A stretch of 64,000 bases of DNA from Caldilineaceae bacterium (GTDB taxonomy: Bacteria; Chloroflexota; Anaerolineae; Caldilineales; Caldilineaceae): positions 62,001 to 126,000 of the forward strand of contig JAHBVF010000004.1 of the NCBI GenBank assembly GCA_019637685.1, written 5' to 3'. The notes beneath the pieces are model-generated. The model did no database searches. It saw only the letters and a list, made by a program, of their open reading frames with translations, and was not told the DNA's origin. The first letter of the stretch is position 1; each line of letters begins with the position of its first letter. This document shows, one piece after another, positions 33,347-41,723 of this stretch. Made by a program: the position numbers and the translations under genes.

Positions 33347-34447
33347 CTATCTTTTGAGCAGCCCAGCCAACATCTCTGCATACGTTTCCCGACCCAACGG
33401 CAGATCGACTGGCTGGCCTGTCTGCCCGCTGAGAATGATGGCATTCGCCAGTTCCAGCGATTGGCTGCTGGAGCGGCCATCGGCCAGGGGTGTGCCCCCT
33501 TCGCGGATGGCCCGGTGCAGGTCTTTGTAGACGGCCAGATGGCCTTGATCGCCGGCTTCGGGCAAAGGCAGTTCGTCGATCTCGCTCTGGGGGCGGGCAA
33601 AGGGGCCGGGGTTCTCGGCCATGTGGGTCAGCAGGTCCGGCGAGAAGCGTTCCAGCACGGGCGCGCCTTCGCAGAGTTTGACCACACCGCCGGTCCCCGC
33701 GATTTCCAGGGTGCGGGGGCCGTAGTCGGTGGTGCTGAAATAGAGCGATCCTTGCCCGCCGTCGGGCCATTCCAGCACAGCCGTGACAGTATCTTCGGTC
33801 TCGATGGCGTGACAGCGGGTGTTGGCCAGGGCAAAGAGACGGCTGGGCAACCCCACCAGATAGCAGAGCAGGTCCAGATCGTGGGGGGCCTGGTTCATCA
33901 GCACACCGCCGCCCTCGCCCTTCCACGTGCCCCGCCAACCGGCCTGGCGGAAATAGGCCGCGGTGCGCAGCCAGGGCTGCACGCCCGTCACCCGCTGGAT
34001 TTTGCCCAGCCCGCCGCTGCTGATCAGGTGTTTGACAGCCTGCACATCGGGCCGGAAGCGGTGCTGGAAGTTGACCGCCAGCAGCCGGTGATTGGCCTCC
34101 GCCGCGGCGATCATTGCGTCGGCCTCGGCCACCTGCACGGCGATTGGCTTTTCCACCAGCACGTGGCTGCCCGCGTTGAGCGCGTCGATGGCCAGCGCGG
34201 CGTGGAAGGGATGGGGGGTGATGATAACCGTCACATCCGGCTGGGTCTCGGCCAGCATTTTGCGGTGATCCAAATAGAAGGGCGCGTCCAGTTCATCGGC
34301 CCGCTCTTGGCCGGGGTTGGGGACCACATCCGAGACGCCGACGACCTGCACGTCGTCCAGTGTCAGCCCGGCCCGGTGCAGATTAAAGATGCCCGCGCCT
34401 ATGCCGATAACCGCGTGGCGAAGGGGAGAAGAAGGAGTGGTTGTCAT
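33347..34447 (-). CDS. Gfo/Idh/MocA-family oxidoreductase
   Basis: 366 aa. N-terminal Rossmann segment AVIGIGAGIFNLH, the EKP motif in HVLVEKPIAVQVAEA and the C-terminal GGGVLMNQAPHDLDLLCYLVG with the conserved Asp-Leu-Asp following His. The variant IGAGIF, where GxGxxG is usual, is a little unusual. It probably oxidises a sugar or sugar acid with NAD(P). It follows the type-2 malate/lactate dehydrogenase after a 139-bp gap that contains a CCCAATCA-type repeat and precedes the TIM-barrel isomerase. Confidence 0.87.
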   Translation of the reverse strand: MTTTPSSPLRHAVIGIGAGIFNLHRAGLTLDDVQVVGVSDVVPNPGQERADELDAPFYLDHRKMLAETQPDVTVIITPHPFHAALAIDALNAGSHVLVEKPIAVQVAEADAMIAAAEANHRLLAVNFQHRFRPDVQAVKHLISSGGLGKIQRVTGVQPWLRTAAYFRQAGWRGTWKGEGGGVLMNQAPHDLDLLCYLVGLPSRLFALANTRCHAIETEDTVTAVLEWPDGGQGSLYFSTTDYGPRTLEIAGTGGVVKLCEGAPVLERFSPDLLTHMAENPGPFARPQSEIDELPLPEAGDQGHLAVYKDLHRAIREGGTPLADGRSSSQSLELANAIILSGQTGQPVDLPLGRETYAEMLAGLLKR

Positions 34448-34463
34448 TGGTCTGTCCTGAAAT

Positions 34464-34488
34464 TGGTGATTGGTTAATTGGGTGATTG
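34464..34488. repeat. CCCAATCA-type repeat (reverse orientation)
   Basis: TTGGTGATTGGTTAATTGGG just upstream of the Gfo/Idh start; it is the reverse complement type of the repeat at 9711-9750. Confidence 0.55.
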
Positions 34489-34586
34489 GGAGTTCGGCTA
34501 TTTCGGTGAGCGAATTGACGACAGTAAGCGATCAGAGCGGAGACTCGACCATTCACAATTCACTATTTTCTTCCTGCCTTCTCCGT

Positions 34587-35624
34587 TCAGGCAGGTATTG
34601 CCACCCCCAGCCGCTCGGCCTCGGCCACCATCTGCGCCCAGGTTCCGTCGTCCAGGGGCACGCCGCTGACCCGGCGCTGGGCCGCGGTCTGCTGCTCTGG
34701 CTCGCCGGGGAGCAGCACTGCGCTGAAACCGGGCGCGGTCGGGGTGGCTTTGATGCGGTCCACCATTGCCTGGGCTTCCTCGGTAAACTCTTCGGGTGTG
34801 CGAAAAGCCGAGACCGCCAGCACAATAAAGAGGACGCCGTTGCTCTGCATTGTGCTGCTGGCCTGGGGCGCGGAGCCACCGCCGGTCAGCATCCCGCCCA
34901 GCAGATCGACGAGCAGAGCCAGGGAATAGCCTTTGTGACCGGCCGCGGGCACGAGCATTCCGCCTTCGTAGAGGTCCGCCGGGTTGGTGGTGGGGTTGCC
35001 GTTTTTGTCCAGCACCCAGCCCGTGGGAATTTCTTTGCCGCTGTTGCGGGCCACCCGCACTTTGCCCTCGGCCACCGCGCTGGTGGCAAAGTCCAGCACA
35101 AAGGGGGGGCGATCCCCCAGGGGCACGGCCGCGGCCATGGGGTTGGTGCCGATGCGCCGGGCCGCGCCGCCAAAGGGGGCCACAATCCCGCCGGAGCGCC
35201 CGCCGTTGCAAAAGGCCAGGCCGATCATTCCCTCGGCCGCGGCCATCTCCACCCATTCGCCCAGACGGCCCACGTGGGAGCTGTTGTGCAGGGCCACCGC
35301 GGCGATGCCAGCGTCGCGGGCTTTGTCAATGGCCATCTGCATGGCAAAGGCCCCGGCCACCTGCCCAAAGGCGCGGCGGGCGTCGATGGTTGCCATCACC
35401 GCGGTCTCGTGGGTGACGGCAGGGGTCGCGTCGCCGTCTGTCTCGCCCCGCTCCACCGCGCCCAGATATTGCATTGTGCGCACAACGCCGTGGGAGTCGT
35501 GGCCGGCCAGATTGGAGGCCACCAGCGACGCGGCCACCTGTTCGGCCACAGGGGTGGCCACGCCCGCGGCCTGAAAGATGCGGGCCACAAAATCTGTGAG
35601 ATCAGATGGGGAAATCGTACGCAT
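34587..35624 (-). CDS. Type-2 malate/L-lactate/ureidoglycolate dehydrogenase family oxidoreductase
   Basis: 345 aa. The non-Rossmann Ldh_2 fold is recognised by LAGHDSHGVVRTMQYL (residues ~40-55), NSSHVGRLGEW, RIGTNPMAAAVP, DFATSAVAEGKV and AGHKGYSLALLVDLLGGML. The two His in HDSHG and SSHVG are the usual active-site residues. These NAD(P) enzymes oxidise malate, sulfolactate, 2,3-diketogulonate or similar acids; here the cluster context suggests a sugar-acid substrate. AGGAG upstream supports the start at 35624. It is the first gene of the minus-strand cluster and is divergent from the CPBP protease. Confidence 0.87.
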   Translation of the reverse strand: MRTISPSDLTDFVARIFQAAGVATPVAEQVAASLVASNLAGHDSHGVVRTMQYLGAVERGETDGDATPAVTHETAVMATIDARRAFGQVAGAFAMQMAIDKARDAGIAAVALHNSSHVGRLGEWVEMAAAEGMIGLAFCNGGRSGGIVAPFGGAARRIGTNPMAAAVPLGDRPPFVLDFATSAVAEGKVRVARNSGKEIPTGWVLDKNGNPTTNPADLYEGGMLVPAAGHKGYSLALLVDLLGGMLTGGGSAPQASSTMQSNGVLFIVLAVSAFRTPEEFTEEAQAMVDRIKATPTAPGFSAVLLPGEPEQQTAAQRRVSGVPLDDGTWAQMVAEAERLGVAIPA

Positions 35625-35754
35625 GGCTGGCTCCTGTGGGGCAGTGGAAAGAATGGGGTATCTTTGCTCTTCGGCATTATAACGAGGAACAGCGGGGAGA
35701 GCAACTGGGGGGCAGTTATCGGCCAGTGTTCCCGGCAATCGGGCCAGATCGGTG

Positions 35755-35763
35755 TGGTATACT
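35755..35763 (+). promoter_or_regulatory. Extended -10 promoter of the CPBP protease gene
   Basis: TGGTATACT, 44 bp before the ATG at 35808; same form as the boxes at 21135, 23094 and 26299. Confidence 0.55.
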
Positions 35764-35807
35764 TAGCCCATCGTTTGCCCACTACGAAACGCCAATCGGA
35801 GTCTGTG

Positions 35808-36986
35808 ATGACCTTCTCTCTTGCTGAACCCACGCCATCTTCGCCGCCTGAGGATCGACCGCCCGCCCGGCGTTGGCCCGCGGTTGCTGGCTATTTGCTG
35901 ATGTTTCTGATTCTTCCGGTGGGGTTTGCCCTGGGAGGAGAGGCCAGTTCCTTTGCTTCCACTGGGATTATGTATATTCCCTTTGTGCTGCTGGCGCTGC
36001 TGGCCTATTTGGGGCTGCGCAACGACGCGGCCAAAATCCTGGCTGTGCTCTGGTGGCTGGGGCTGCTGGGGTTGGCCGCTGTCGGCGTAGTCAGTTTTAC
36101 GCTGCTGGCATCCGGGGCTATCGACCCGACCGCGCCGGGCAATGTAGCCGGGCTGGAAGGACTGGACTTTGGACAGGTGGGCGGCGTGCTGGGCATATCC
36201 GCCCTGGGCCTGCTGTTGGGAATTGCCGCGCTTTTGCCCCCGGTGCGCCGGCGGCTCAGCCGGGTGCTGCCCCTGGACCCGGACTCCTTTGTCCACGGGA
36301 TCGCCCTGGCTCTGGTGGTCAGCCTGTCGCTGATTCTGCTGGCCCCGCTGATTGTTACCGGTCTGCCGCCCCTGCTCTCGGATGCTTTTATGCAGATGGC
36401 CGAAAGTTCGGGTGCGCTGGACGCGCAGAGCAATCTGCTCTCCACCGTCTATGTGCTGGTCTGGACAGTGCCGCTGGCGATTTTTGCCGTGGGCTATGGG
36501 GTGCGCCGGGATTTTGCGGCCAGTTTGCGTCGGCTGGGCTTTGTGCGGCCCACTCTGCAACAGGTGGCTGTGGGCGTGGCTGTGGCGGTGGTGCTGGTCT
36601 TTGCTGCCTCCTATCTGGACAAGGGCATCGGCCTGCTGTGGGAAGTCCTGGGCTGGCCGCGCACGGATGGGGAAGCCTTTAGCAAACTGATCGCCTTTGC
36701 CTTTACACCCATCGGCGCGGTTGTCTTGGGTATCAGCGCTGGGCTGGGCGAGGAGTTGGGCGTGCGCGGGGTATTGCAGCCTCGCCTGGGAATCGTCCTC
36801 TCCAATCTGCTCTTTGCCAGTCTTCACGCGCTCCAATACGGCTGGGATGGGGTGCTGGTCGTCTTTGTGCTGGGCGCGGTCTTCGGTGTGTTGCGCAACC
36901 GCACCAATACCACCACCAGCGCCATTGCCCACGGCCTCTACGATTTCCTGCTGGTGATGATGGCAATCTACGAAATTTCCATCTGA
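35808..36986 (+). CDS. CPBP-family intramembrane glutamic endopeptidase
   Basis: 392 aa with about ten hydrophobic segments. The CPBP/Abi signature is complete: EELGVR (residues 315-320), FASLH (336-340) and the C-terminal SAIAHGLYDF with His 375. Such membrane proteases (Rce1-like) cleave substrates within or next to the membrane; substrates in bacteria are mostly unknown, some being bacteriocin-related. The N-terminal ~20 residues are Pro-rich and cytosolic. The start at 35808 has GGAG nearby and fits the promoter; the frame is open far upstream (from 34470) but that is shadow of the opposite-strand dehydrogenase. Confidence 0.85.
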   Translation: MTFSLAEPTPSSPPEDRPPARRWPAVAGYLLMFLILPVGFALGGEASSFASTGIMYIPFVLLALLAYLGLRNDAAKILAVLWWLGLLGLAAVGVVSFTLLASGAIDPTAPGNVAGLEGLDFGQVGGVLGISALGLLLGIAALLPPVRRRLSRVLPLDPDSFVHGIALALVVSLSLILLAPLIVTGLPPLLSDAFMQMAESSGALDAQSNLLSTVYVLVWTVPLAIFAVGYGVRRDFAASLRRLGFVRPTLQQVAVGVAVAVVLVFAASYLDKGIGLLWEVLGWPRTDGEAFSKLIAFAFTPIGAVVLGISAGLGEELGVRGVLQPRLGIVLSNLLFASLHALQYGWDGVLVVFVLGAVFGVLRNRTNTTTSAIAHGLYDFLLVMMAIYEISI

Positions 36987-37009
36987 TGCCAACTGTTAAG
37001 GTTGCTGAA

Positions 37010-37217
37010 AACAGAGGGTGAGCCGCGAAGCCACACGAAGTTGCACGAAAATAAAGGAAAACTTGGTGTTCCTTCGTGGATAATTTGACCCCCTGCGAAA
37101 AGTCCAATTTCACCGCGGAGACGCAGCGTGTGCGGGGTTCCGCGGTGAAATTCAGGAGAAAACCTCCGCGAAACTCCGCGTTTCCCGCGACGCCGCGGTG
37201 GAACTGTAGACTTTTGC
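37010..37217. repeat. Composite dispersed repeats between the CPBP and DHH genes
   Basis: Left part: GCGAAGCCACACGAAGTTGC with a mirrored CCTTCGTGG. Right part (37088-37217): CTGCGAAAAGTCCAATTTC...ACTTTTGCAG enclosing GCGGAGACGCAG and AACCTCCGCG units, a sister of 20056-20180. Apart from the promoter box, the 37-37.3 kb spacer holds only these. Confidence 0.6.
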
Positions 37218-37280
37218 AGTGGACTCATCTGAATTGCACCCGGAGCAAGACCGGTTCTTTTTCTGTTTGCAGGATACGGG

Positions 37281-37286
37281 TATAAT
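37281..37286 (+). promoter_or_regulatory. TATAAT box inside the 5' end of the DHH reading frame
   Basis: A perfect TATAAT lies downstream of the first possible start (37219), which argues that the real translational start is later, near 37330. Confidence 0.4.
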
Positions 37287-37329
37287 AGGCGCACTTGGCG
37301 GTCTTTTTTTCAGCAGAACGGATGCCTTC

Positions 37330-38523
37330 TTGGCCCATCTTTCCCTTCCCGCGGATTTCAGCACCCAGCGCAGGAGCGCTTGCGAACGGCGTATTCAGCA
37401 ATTGCGCTCTCTATTGGCTGACCGCCACAATATCCTTGTCCTTATGCACAACGATCCCGACCCGGACGCGATTGCGGCTGGCTATGCGCTGGAGCGGTTG
37501 GTTCGTTTTCTCTTGCCTGATGCGCCTGTAACCCTCGGCCACGGCGGGATGATTGGCCGGGCGGAAAATCGCACAATGGCCCAATTGGTTGCCCCCCACG
37601 CCCTGCGCATCCCCACCCGCGAGGCGGCGGCAGTTCTTTCTGCCTACGATGCAATTCTGCTGGTGGACACCCAGCCCGGTGCGGGCAATCATCTGCTCTA
37701 CGAAACCGACTATCCCCTGGAAAAGGTGATTCTGGCGGTGGATCACCACCCGCCCAGGCGCAGCCAGACCCGTGCCATCATCCACGACGTGCGGCCCGAA
37801 GTCGGTGCCGCGGCTACACTGATGGCGGAGTATCTGGCATCTGCCGAGATGGAAATCGATGAAATGCTGGCGACGGCCCTCTTTTACGGTGTCAAATCTG
37901 ACACCCGTGGCCTGAGCCGACACACCACTGATCTGGACATCTGGGCCTATATGGCTCTGCGCAGTCAGGTCAACACCGAACTGCTCAATCAGATCGAGCA
38001 CGTCCAGCTTCCCCGTTCCTATTTTCGGGGCATCAGCGATGCGCTGTTGAACACAATGCTCTATCGCTGTGTTGACGAACAGCCGCCCGATGTAGAAAGC
38101 GAGGAAACGGAAGAGGAGGAGGAAGATTTCACCGGGGTTGGACAGCCCTGCGTCGGCTATATTTCCGTCAGCCTGCTCTTCCAAATGCAGCGCCCGGATA
38201 TGGCCTCCGAAGTCGCGGATCTGCTGCTACGGATGGAGGATGTGAGCTGGGCCATCTGTTTGGGCATCTTTGAAGATCGGCTGGTCATTTCGGTGCGGGC
38301 GGACATACCCAACGCCCAGGCCGGGCGGCTGGTGCGGGGAATCGTCGGCAAGAATGGCACCGCGGGCGGCCACGACACAATGGCCGGGGGGCGGATTCAC
38401 ATGCCCAGCGCCGGTCCGGCCCAACGCATTGCGGAATTGCACGGATTGGTTCCCCGCTTTTTACAATCCCTGGGCGCGGGCGAATCCGTGGGCTTTCCCC
38501 TGCTGGACAAAAACGGCCCATAA
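37330..38523 (+). CDS. DHH/DHHA1 phosphoesterase (NrnA/RecJ-like)
   Basis: 397 aa from the TTG at 37330; the frame opens at 37219 but the extra residues precede a TATAAT box and adjoin a repeat, so the start is uncertain. DHH motifs are LMHNDPDPDAIAAG (motif I), AILLVDTQPGAG (motif II), AVDHHPP (motif III) and GVKSDTRGLSR. The DHHA1 domain ends with NGTAGGHDTMAGG. The family hydrolyses nano-RNA, pAp or cyclic dinucleotides. An acidic insert (EETEEEEED) separates the two domains. The downstream small gene and mvaD are on the same strand after a 145-bp gap. Confidence 0.83.
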   Translation: MAHLSLPADFSTQRRSACERRIQQLRSLLADRHNILVLMHNDPDPDAIAAGYALERLVRFLLPDAPVTLGHGGMIGRAENRTMAQLVAPHALRIPTREAAAVLSAYDAILLVDTQPGAGNHLLYETDYPLEKVILAVDHHPPRRSQTRAIIHDVRPEVGAAATLMAEYLASAEMEIDEMLATALFYGVKSDTRGLSRHTTDLDIWAYMALRSQVNTELLNQIEHVQLPRSYFRGISDALLNTMLYRCVDEQPPDVESEETEEEEEDFTGVGQPCVGYISVSLLFQMQRPDMASEVADLLLRMEDVSWAICLGIFEDRLVISVRADIPNAQAGRLVRGIVGKNGTAGGHDTMAGGRIHMPSAGPAQRIAELHGLVPRFLQSLGAGESVGFPLLDKNGP

Positions 38524-38668
38524 AAACTTTGCTATACAGGCGACATTCGTTGTCCTGCCCCGGAGAAATTCGGGCAAGAAATTATTTCGCCCCGGCTGAT
38601 CCTATCTATCAGCGGCTCATATGGCTCGCTGCCGAGGCGTCGCCTGTCAATCACAAGAGGAGAATCAA

Positions 38669-38974
38669 ATGCCTATCAGCGCACCTTCTATGGGAGACGC
38701 CGAAGACCGTCACGACCCCCGCTTTCAAAGCGACGAAATGTACGACACCGAATCCCTGGACTTTCCCGGCCTGACACCAGAGCAAGCGGAAATCGTTCTC
38801 AAGCGATTGGGCGCGGGTGTTGTTGATAAATTTGAACTGGTGGAAGGCATCGGCTGGAAGGCCAGGATTGAGGCCACCGATGACGGGGTGATCATCCACT
38901 TCCACGCCCACGACGAACTGATCGACGATCTCCTGCGCCGGTTTGAGCAGCAGGCGGAGCGGGAACTGCAATGA
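38669..38974 (+). CDS. Small acidic protein of unknown function, coupled to mvaD
   Basis: 101 aa. AGAGGAG 5 nt before the ATG is a very good ribosome site, and its TGA overlaps the ATG of the decarboxylase gene (ATGA), so it is real and co-translated. The body ([19 protein letters not shown] ... [20 protein letters not shown] pattern) predicts a small alpha/beta domain with a His-rich strand and a charged C-terminal helix. I do not recognise the family. No signal peptide or membrane segment. A role linked to the mevalonate step is only suggested by the overlap. Confidence 0.7.
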   Translation: MPISAPSMGDAEDRHDPRFQSDEMYDTESLDFPGLTPEQAEIVLKRLGAGVVDKFELVEGIGWKARIEATDDGVIIHFHAHDELIDDLLRRFEQQAERELQ

Positions 38975-39963
38975 GTATTGCCACCGCGCGGGTGGGCAGC
39001 AACATCGCCTTTATCAAATACTGGGGCGTGGCCGACGAAACCCTCAACATCCCCCTGAGCAACTCTATCAGCATGACACTGGCCGACGCCCATACAACGA
39101 CGACCGTTGCCTGGGATGACACGGGCGTGCTGGAACGGGATGTCTTTGTGTTGGACGGCGTTTCCCAGTCGTTGGCGCGCAGCCAGCGCATCATCCGCCA
39201 TCTGGGCATCCTGCGCGGGCTGGCCGGAGTGACGTGGCGGGCCTGGGTGACCAGCGAAAACAACTTCCCCACCGCGTCCGGCATTGCCAGCTCGGCCAGC
39301 GGTTTTGCGGCGTTGACAGTGGCGGGCTGCACGGCCCTGGGGCTGGAACTGGACAACACCCGTCTCTCTGCCCTCGCCCGGCGTTCCAGCGGTTCGGCCA
39401 GCCGCAGCCTCTTCGGCGGCTTTGTGGAATGGGCACAGGGCGACAGCGACGAAACGAGCGTCGCCTTTCCTCTCTACGGCCCGGAGCACTGGAATTTGTG
39501 GGATGTGGTGGCGGTGGTCAGCGGCGAAGAGAAGAAACTGAGCAGCGCGGGCGGCCATCTGCTGGCAAAGAGCAGCCCGCTGCTGGAAGGACGCATTGGC
39601 CAGGTGGAAAGCTGGCTGGCAGAGGTCCGCCGGGCGATTGCCGAGCGGGACATCCACCGCCTCGGCCCGATCATCGAACTGGACGCGCTGGCCATGCACA
39701 GTGTGATGATGACCAGCACGCCCAGCCTGCTCTATTGGCAGCCGGGCACGCTGGAAATTCTGCAGGCCGTGCGTGGCTGGCGGGAAGAGGACGGGCTGGC
39801 CGTCTATTTCACAATCGACGCGGGGCCAAACGTCCATCTGATCTGCGAGGCGGAGACTGTCGCGGAGGTCGAAACCCGGCTGGCCGCGCTGCGTAGTGTG
39901 GAGCGGGTCATCACCAGCCGTCCCGGCCCCGGCCCCCAACTGCTGGACGAGCATCTGATTTAG
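38971..39963 (+). CDS. mvaD: Mevalonate-pathway decarboxylase (diphosphomevalonate or phosphomevalonate decarboxylase)
   Basis: 330-aa GHMP-fold enzyme. The N-terminal [21 protein letters not shown] loop [30 protein letters not shown] and catalytic-Asp segment [12 protein letters not shown] are the standard decarboxylase signatures. Classical diphosphomevalonate decarboxylases have Lys after YWG; here residue 20 is Val. A Chloroflexota enzyme (Roseiflexus) has been described as a phosphomevalonate decarboxylase working with isopentenyl phosphate kinase, so this gene may make isopentenyl phosphate rather than IPP; sequence alone does not decide. No other mevalonate genes are in the window. Overlaps the small upstream gene by 4 bp. 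Confidence 0.87.
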   Translation: MSIATARVGSNIAFIKYWGVADETLNIPLSNSISMTLADAHTTTTVAWDDTGVLERDVFVLDGVSQSLARSQRIIRHLGILRGLAGVTWRAWVTSENNFPTASGIASSASGFAALTVAGCTALGLELDNTRLSALARRSSGSASRSLFGGFVEWAQGDSDETSVAFPLYGPEHWNLWDVVAVVSGEEKKLSSAGGHLLAKSSPLLEGRIGQVESWLAEVRRAIAERDIHRLGPIIELDALAMHSVMMTSTPSLLYWQPGTLEILQAVRGWREEDGLAVYFTIDAGPNVHLICEAETVAEVETRLAALRSVERVITSRPGPGPQLLDEHLI

Positions 39964-40000
39964 GCGTAGAACGCGGTTTGTGCGGAACGGGCGGATTTCC

Positions 40001-40034
40001 AGAAGTTCGACTTCTCGGAAAAAGTCAAACTTCT
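40001..40034. repeat. AAGTTCGA palindrome, imperfect copy
   Basis: AGAAGTTCGACTTCTC / AAAGTCAAACTTCT just after the mvaD stop; third member of the family and followed by a GCGGATTTTTTCTGCGCAATC-type repeat to 40095. Confidence 0.6.
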
Positions 40035-40114
40035 TTGCCACAATGCGGATTTTTTCTGCGCAATCTGCGGCCATCTGCGCAATCTGCGTTCCTCTTGAGA
40101 AAAGGCGGTAGAGA

Positions 40115-40822
40115 ATGGAACAGATGGAACGAAAACTTCCCGGCGGCGCGTTGTCCAGCCGGCCATTGCATTTTATTTGGATCGCTGATTGCTCTGGCTC
40201 AATGGGGCAGCGGGGCAAAATTCAGGCGCTCAACAATGCCATCCGCGAGGCCATTCCTCACATGGCCCAGGTGGCAGGGGAAAACCCCAACGCCCAGGTG
40301 CTGGTGCGTGCGGTCAAATTCTCCAACGGCAGCCAATGGCACGTGGCGCGGGCCACCCCCATGGAACAGTTCCGCTGGGACGATCTGGAGGCCGACGGCG
40401 TGACCGATATGGGCAAGGCTCTGCAACTGGTGGCCGAGCAGTTGGATGTGACGGCCATGCCCGCCCGCGCCCTGCCACCCGTGCTGGTGCTGGTCTCCGA
40501 CGGTAAGCCCACCGACGACTTCAGCGCGGGGCTGCGCAGCCTGATGGATCAGCCCTGGGGCAAGAAGGCCGTGCGTATTGCCATTGCCATCGGCGACGAC
40601 GCGGACAAAGCAACCCTGCAACGCTTCATCGGCCACCCGGAGCTGGAACCCCTGCAGGCCAACAATGCCGAGACACTTGTCCGCTATATCAAATGGGTTT
40701 CCACCGCTGTCCTCCAGTCTGCTTCGTCACCGGCCAGCCAGACACTGGAATCGTCGCCCAATCTGAATGTGCCTTTGCCCCCTGTGCCCGAAGGGCTGCC
40801 CGACGCTTCCGATGTCTGGTGA
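40115..40822 (+). CDS. VWA-domain protein (TerY-like) of a phospho-signalling triad
   Basis: 235 aa. The metal-ion-dependent adhesion site is complete: ADCSGSM (D25, S27, S29), GVTDMGKAL (T97) and VLVSDGKPTDDF (D129). The length and the sequence around these residues resemble TerY/YegL-type VWA proteins, and the next two genes encode a PP2C phosphatase and a zinc-ribbon kinase, the set described by Aravind's group as the TerY-P triad. The C-terminal ~35 residues are a Ser/Pro-rich tail that could be a phosphorylation target. Its stop overlaps the phosphatase start by 11 bp, indicating a tight operon. No TerC/TerD-type tellurium genes are adjacent. Confidence 0.83.
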   Translation: MEQMERKLPGGALSSRPLHFIWIADCSGSMGQRGKIQALNNAIREAIPHMAQVAGENPNAQVLVRAVKFSNGSQWHVARATPMEQFRWDDLEADGVTDMGKALQLVAEQLDVTAMPARALPPVLVLVSDGKPTDDFSAGLRSLMDQPWGKKAVRIAIAIGDDADKATLQRFIGHPELEPLQANNAETLVRYIKWVSTAVLQSASSPASQTLESSPNLNVPLPPVPEGLPDASDVW

Positions 40823-41717
40823 AAGCCACAGATGTTGGCAGAGCGTCACTGCCAGCGTGCGCGGCGCGGCCCACATTCGCACTGGCGCGGTCAATCAGGA
40901 CGCGGTGCGGGTCTGGCAGGCCACGCCGGAACGTCTGCCGCTGGTGCTGACTGTGGCCGACGGTCACGGGGGCGCGGCCTACACCCGCAGCCATATCGGC
41001 GCGGCCTATGCCGTGAACACGGCCGTGCGTGTGCTGGCGCGGGATATGCTGCCCCGTCTGGTTTCGCCCGACAGCGCGCTGGATCTGTCAGCCATCAAGC
41101 GGCTCTGTGAGGAGTGGCTCCCCAAAGTGCTGGTGCGCCGCTGGCAGGAAAGGGTGCGCCTGTTTACCCGCCGCTATCCTTTGGCCCCGGATGATCCGGG
41201 CCTGGGGGCAGCAGATTCGCCTGCTGGGGAAGAGGCGGCCAAGCCTGTAGATTCTCTCACCCCGTATGGCGCGACACTGGTGGCCGCACTGCTCACAGAA
41301 CGGTTCCATCTCTATCTGCAACTGGGCGACGGCGACATTCTGACTGTGGCTGCCGACGGCACAGTCAGCCGCCCGGCCCTGCCTGTGGACGCCCGCCTGC
41401 TGGGTAACGAGACGACTTCCCTGTGTATGGCCAATGCGGCCACCAGTGTGCGTATGGTCTTTCAGCCAATGCTGGGGGAGCCGCCCGCGCTGGTATTGCT
41501 CTCCACCGACGGCTACGCCAACTCCTTTGTGGACGGCGCATCTTTCGAGCAGGTGGGGGCTGATCTGCTGACGGCTCTCCGTTCGGATGGGGTGGACGGG
41601 CTGGCCGGGGTGGGCGAACAGTTGCCCGATTGGCTGACCCAGACCTCCGCCGCGGGCAGCGGGGATGATATTTCCGTGGCGATAGGCTTTTACGCTGAGT
41701 CAGATGTGGTAGAGTAG
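40812..41717 (+). CDS. PP2C-like protein phosphatase of the triad
   Basis: 301 aa. PP2C motifs: GAVNQDAVRVW, LTVADGHGGAAYTRSH (metal-binding Asp-Gly), YGATLVAALL, LQLGDGDIL, LLSTDGYANSF and the C-terminal SGDDISVAIGF with the last metal-ligand aspartates. It should remove Ser/Thr phosphates, most likely those placed by the kinase immediately downstream. The start at 40812 lies inside the VWA gene's 3' end; there is no independent ribosome site, so translation is probably coupled. It ends 6 bp before the kinase start. Confidence 0.85.
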   Translation: MSGESHRCWQSVTASVRGAAHIRTGAVNQDAVRVWQATPERLPLVLTVADGHGGAAYTRSHIGAAYAVNTAVRVLARDMLPRLVSPDSALDLSAIKRLCEEWLPKVLVRRWQERVRLFTRRYPLAPDDPGLGAADSPAGEEAAKPVDSLTPYGATLVAALLTERFHLYLQLGDGDILTVAADGTVSRPALPVDARLLGNETTSLCMANAATSVRMVFQPMLGEPPALVLLSTDGYANSFVDGASFEQVGADLLTALRSDGVDGLAGVGEQLPDWLTQTSAAGSGDDISVAIGFYAESDVVE

Positions 41718-41723
41718 CAACTT

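Noticed and set aside
34470..35807. Long upstream extension of the CPBP protease frame
   Set aside because: It is the reverse of the type-2 dehydrogenase gene, lies upstream of a good promoter and has no membrane character.
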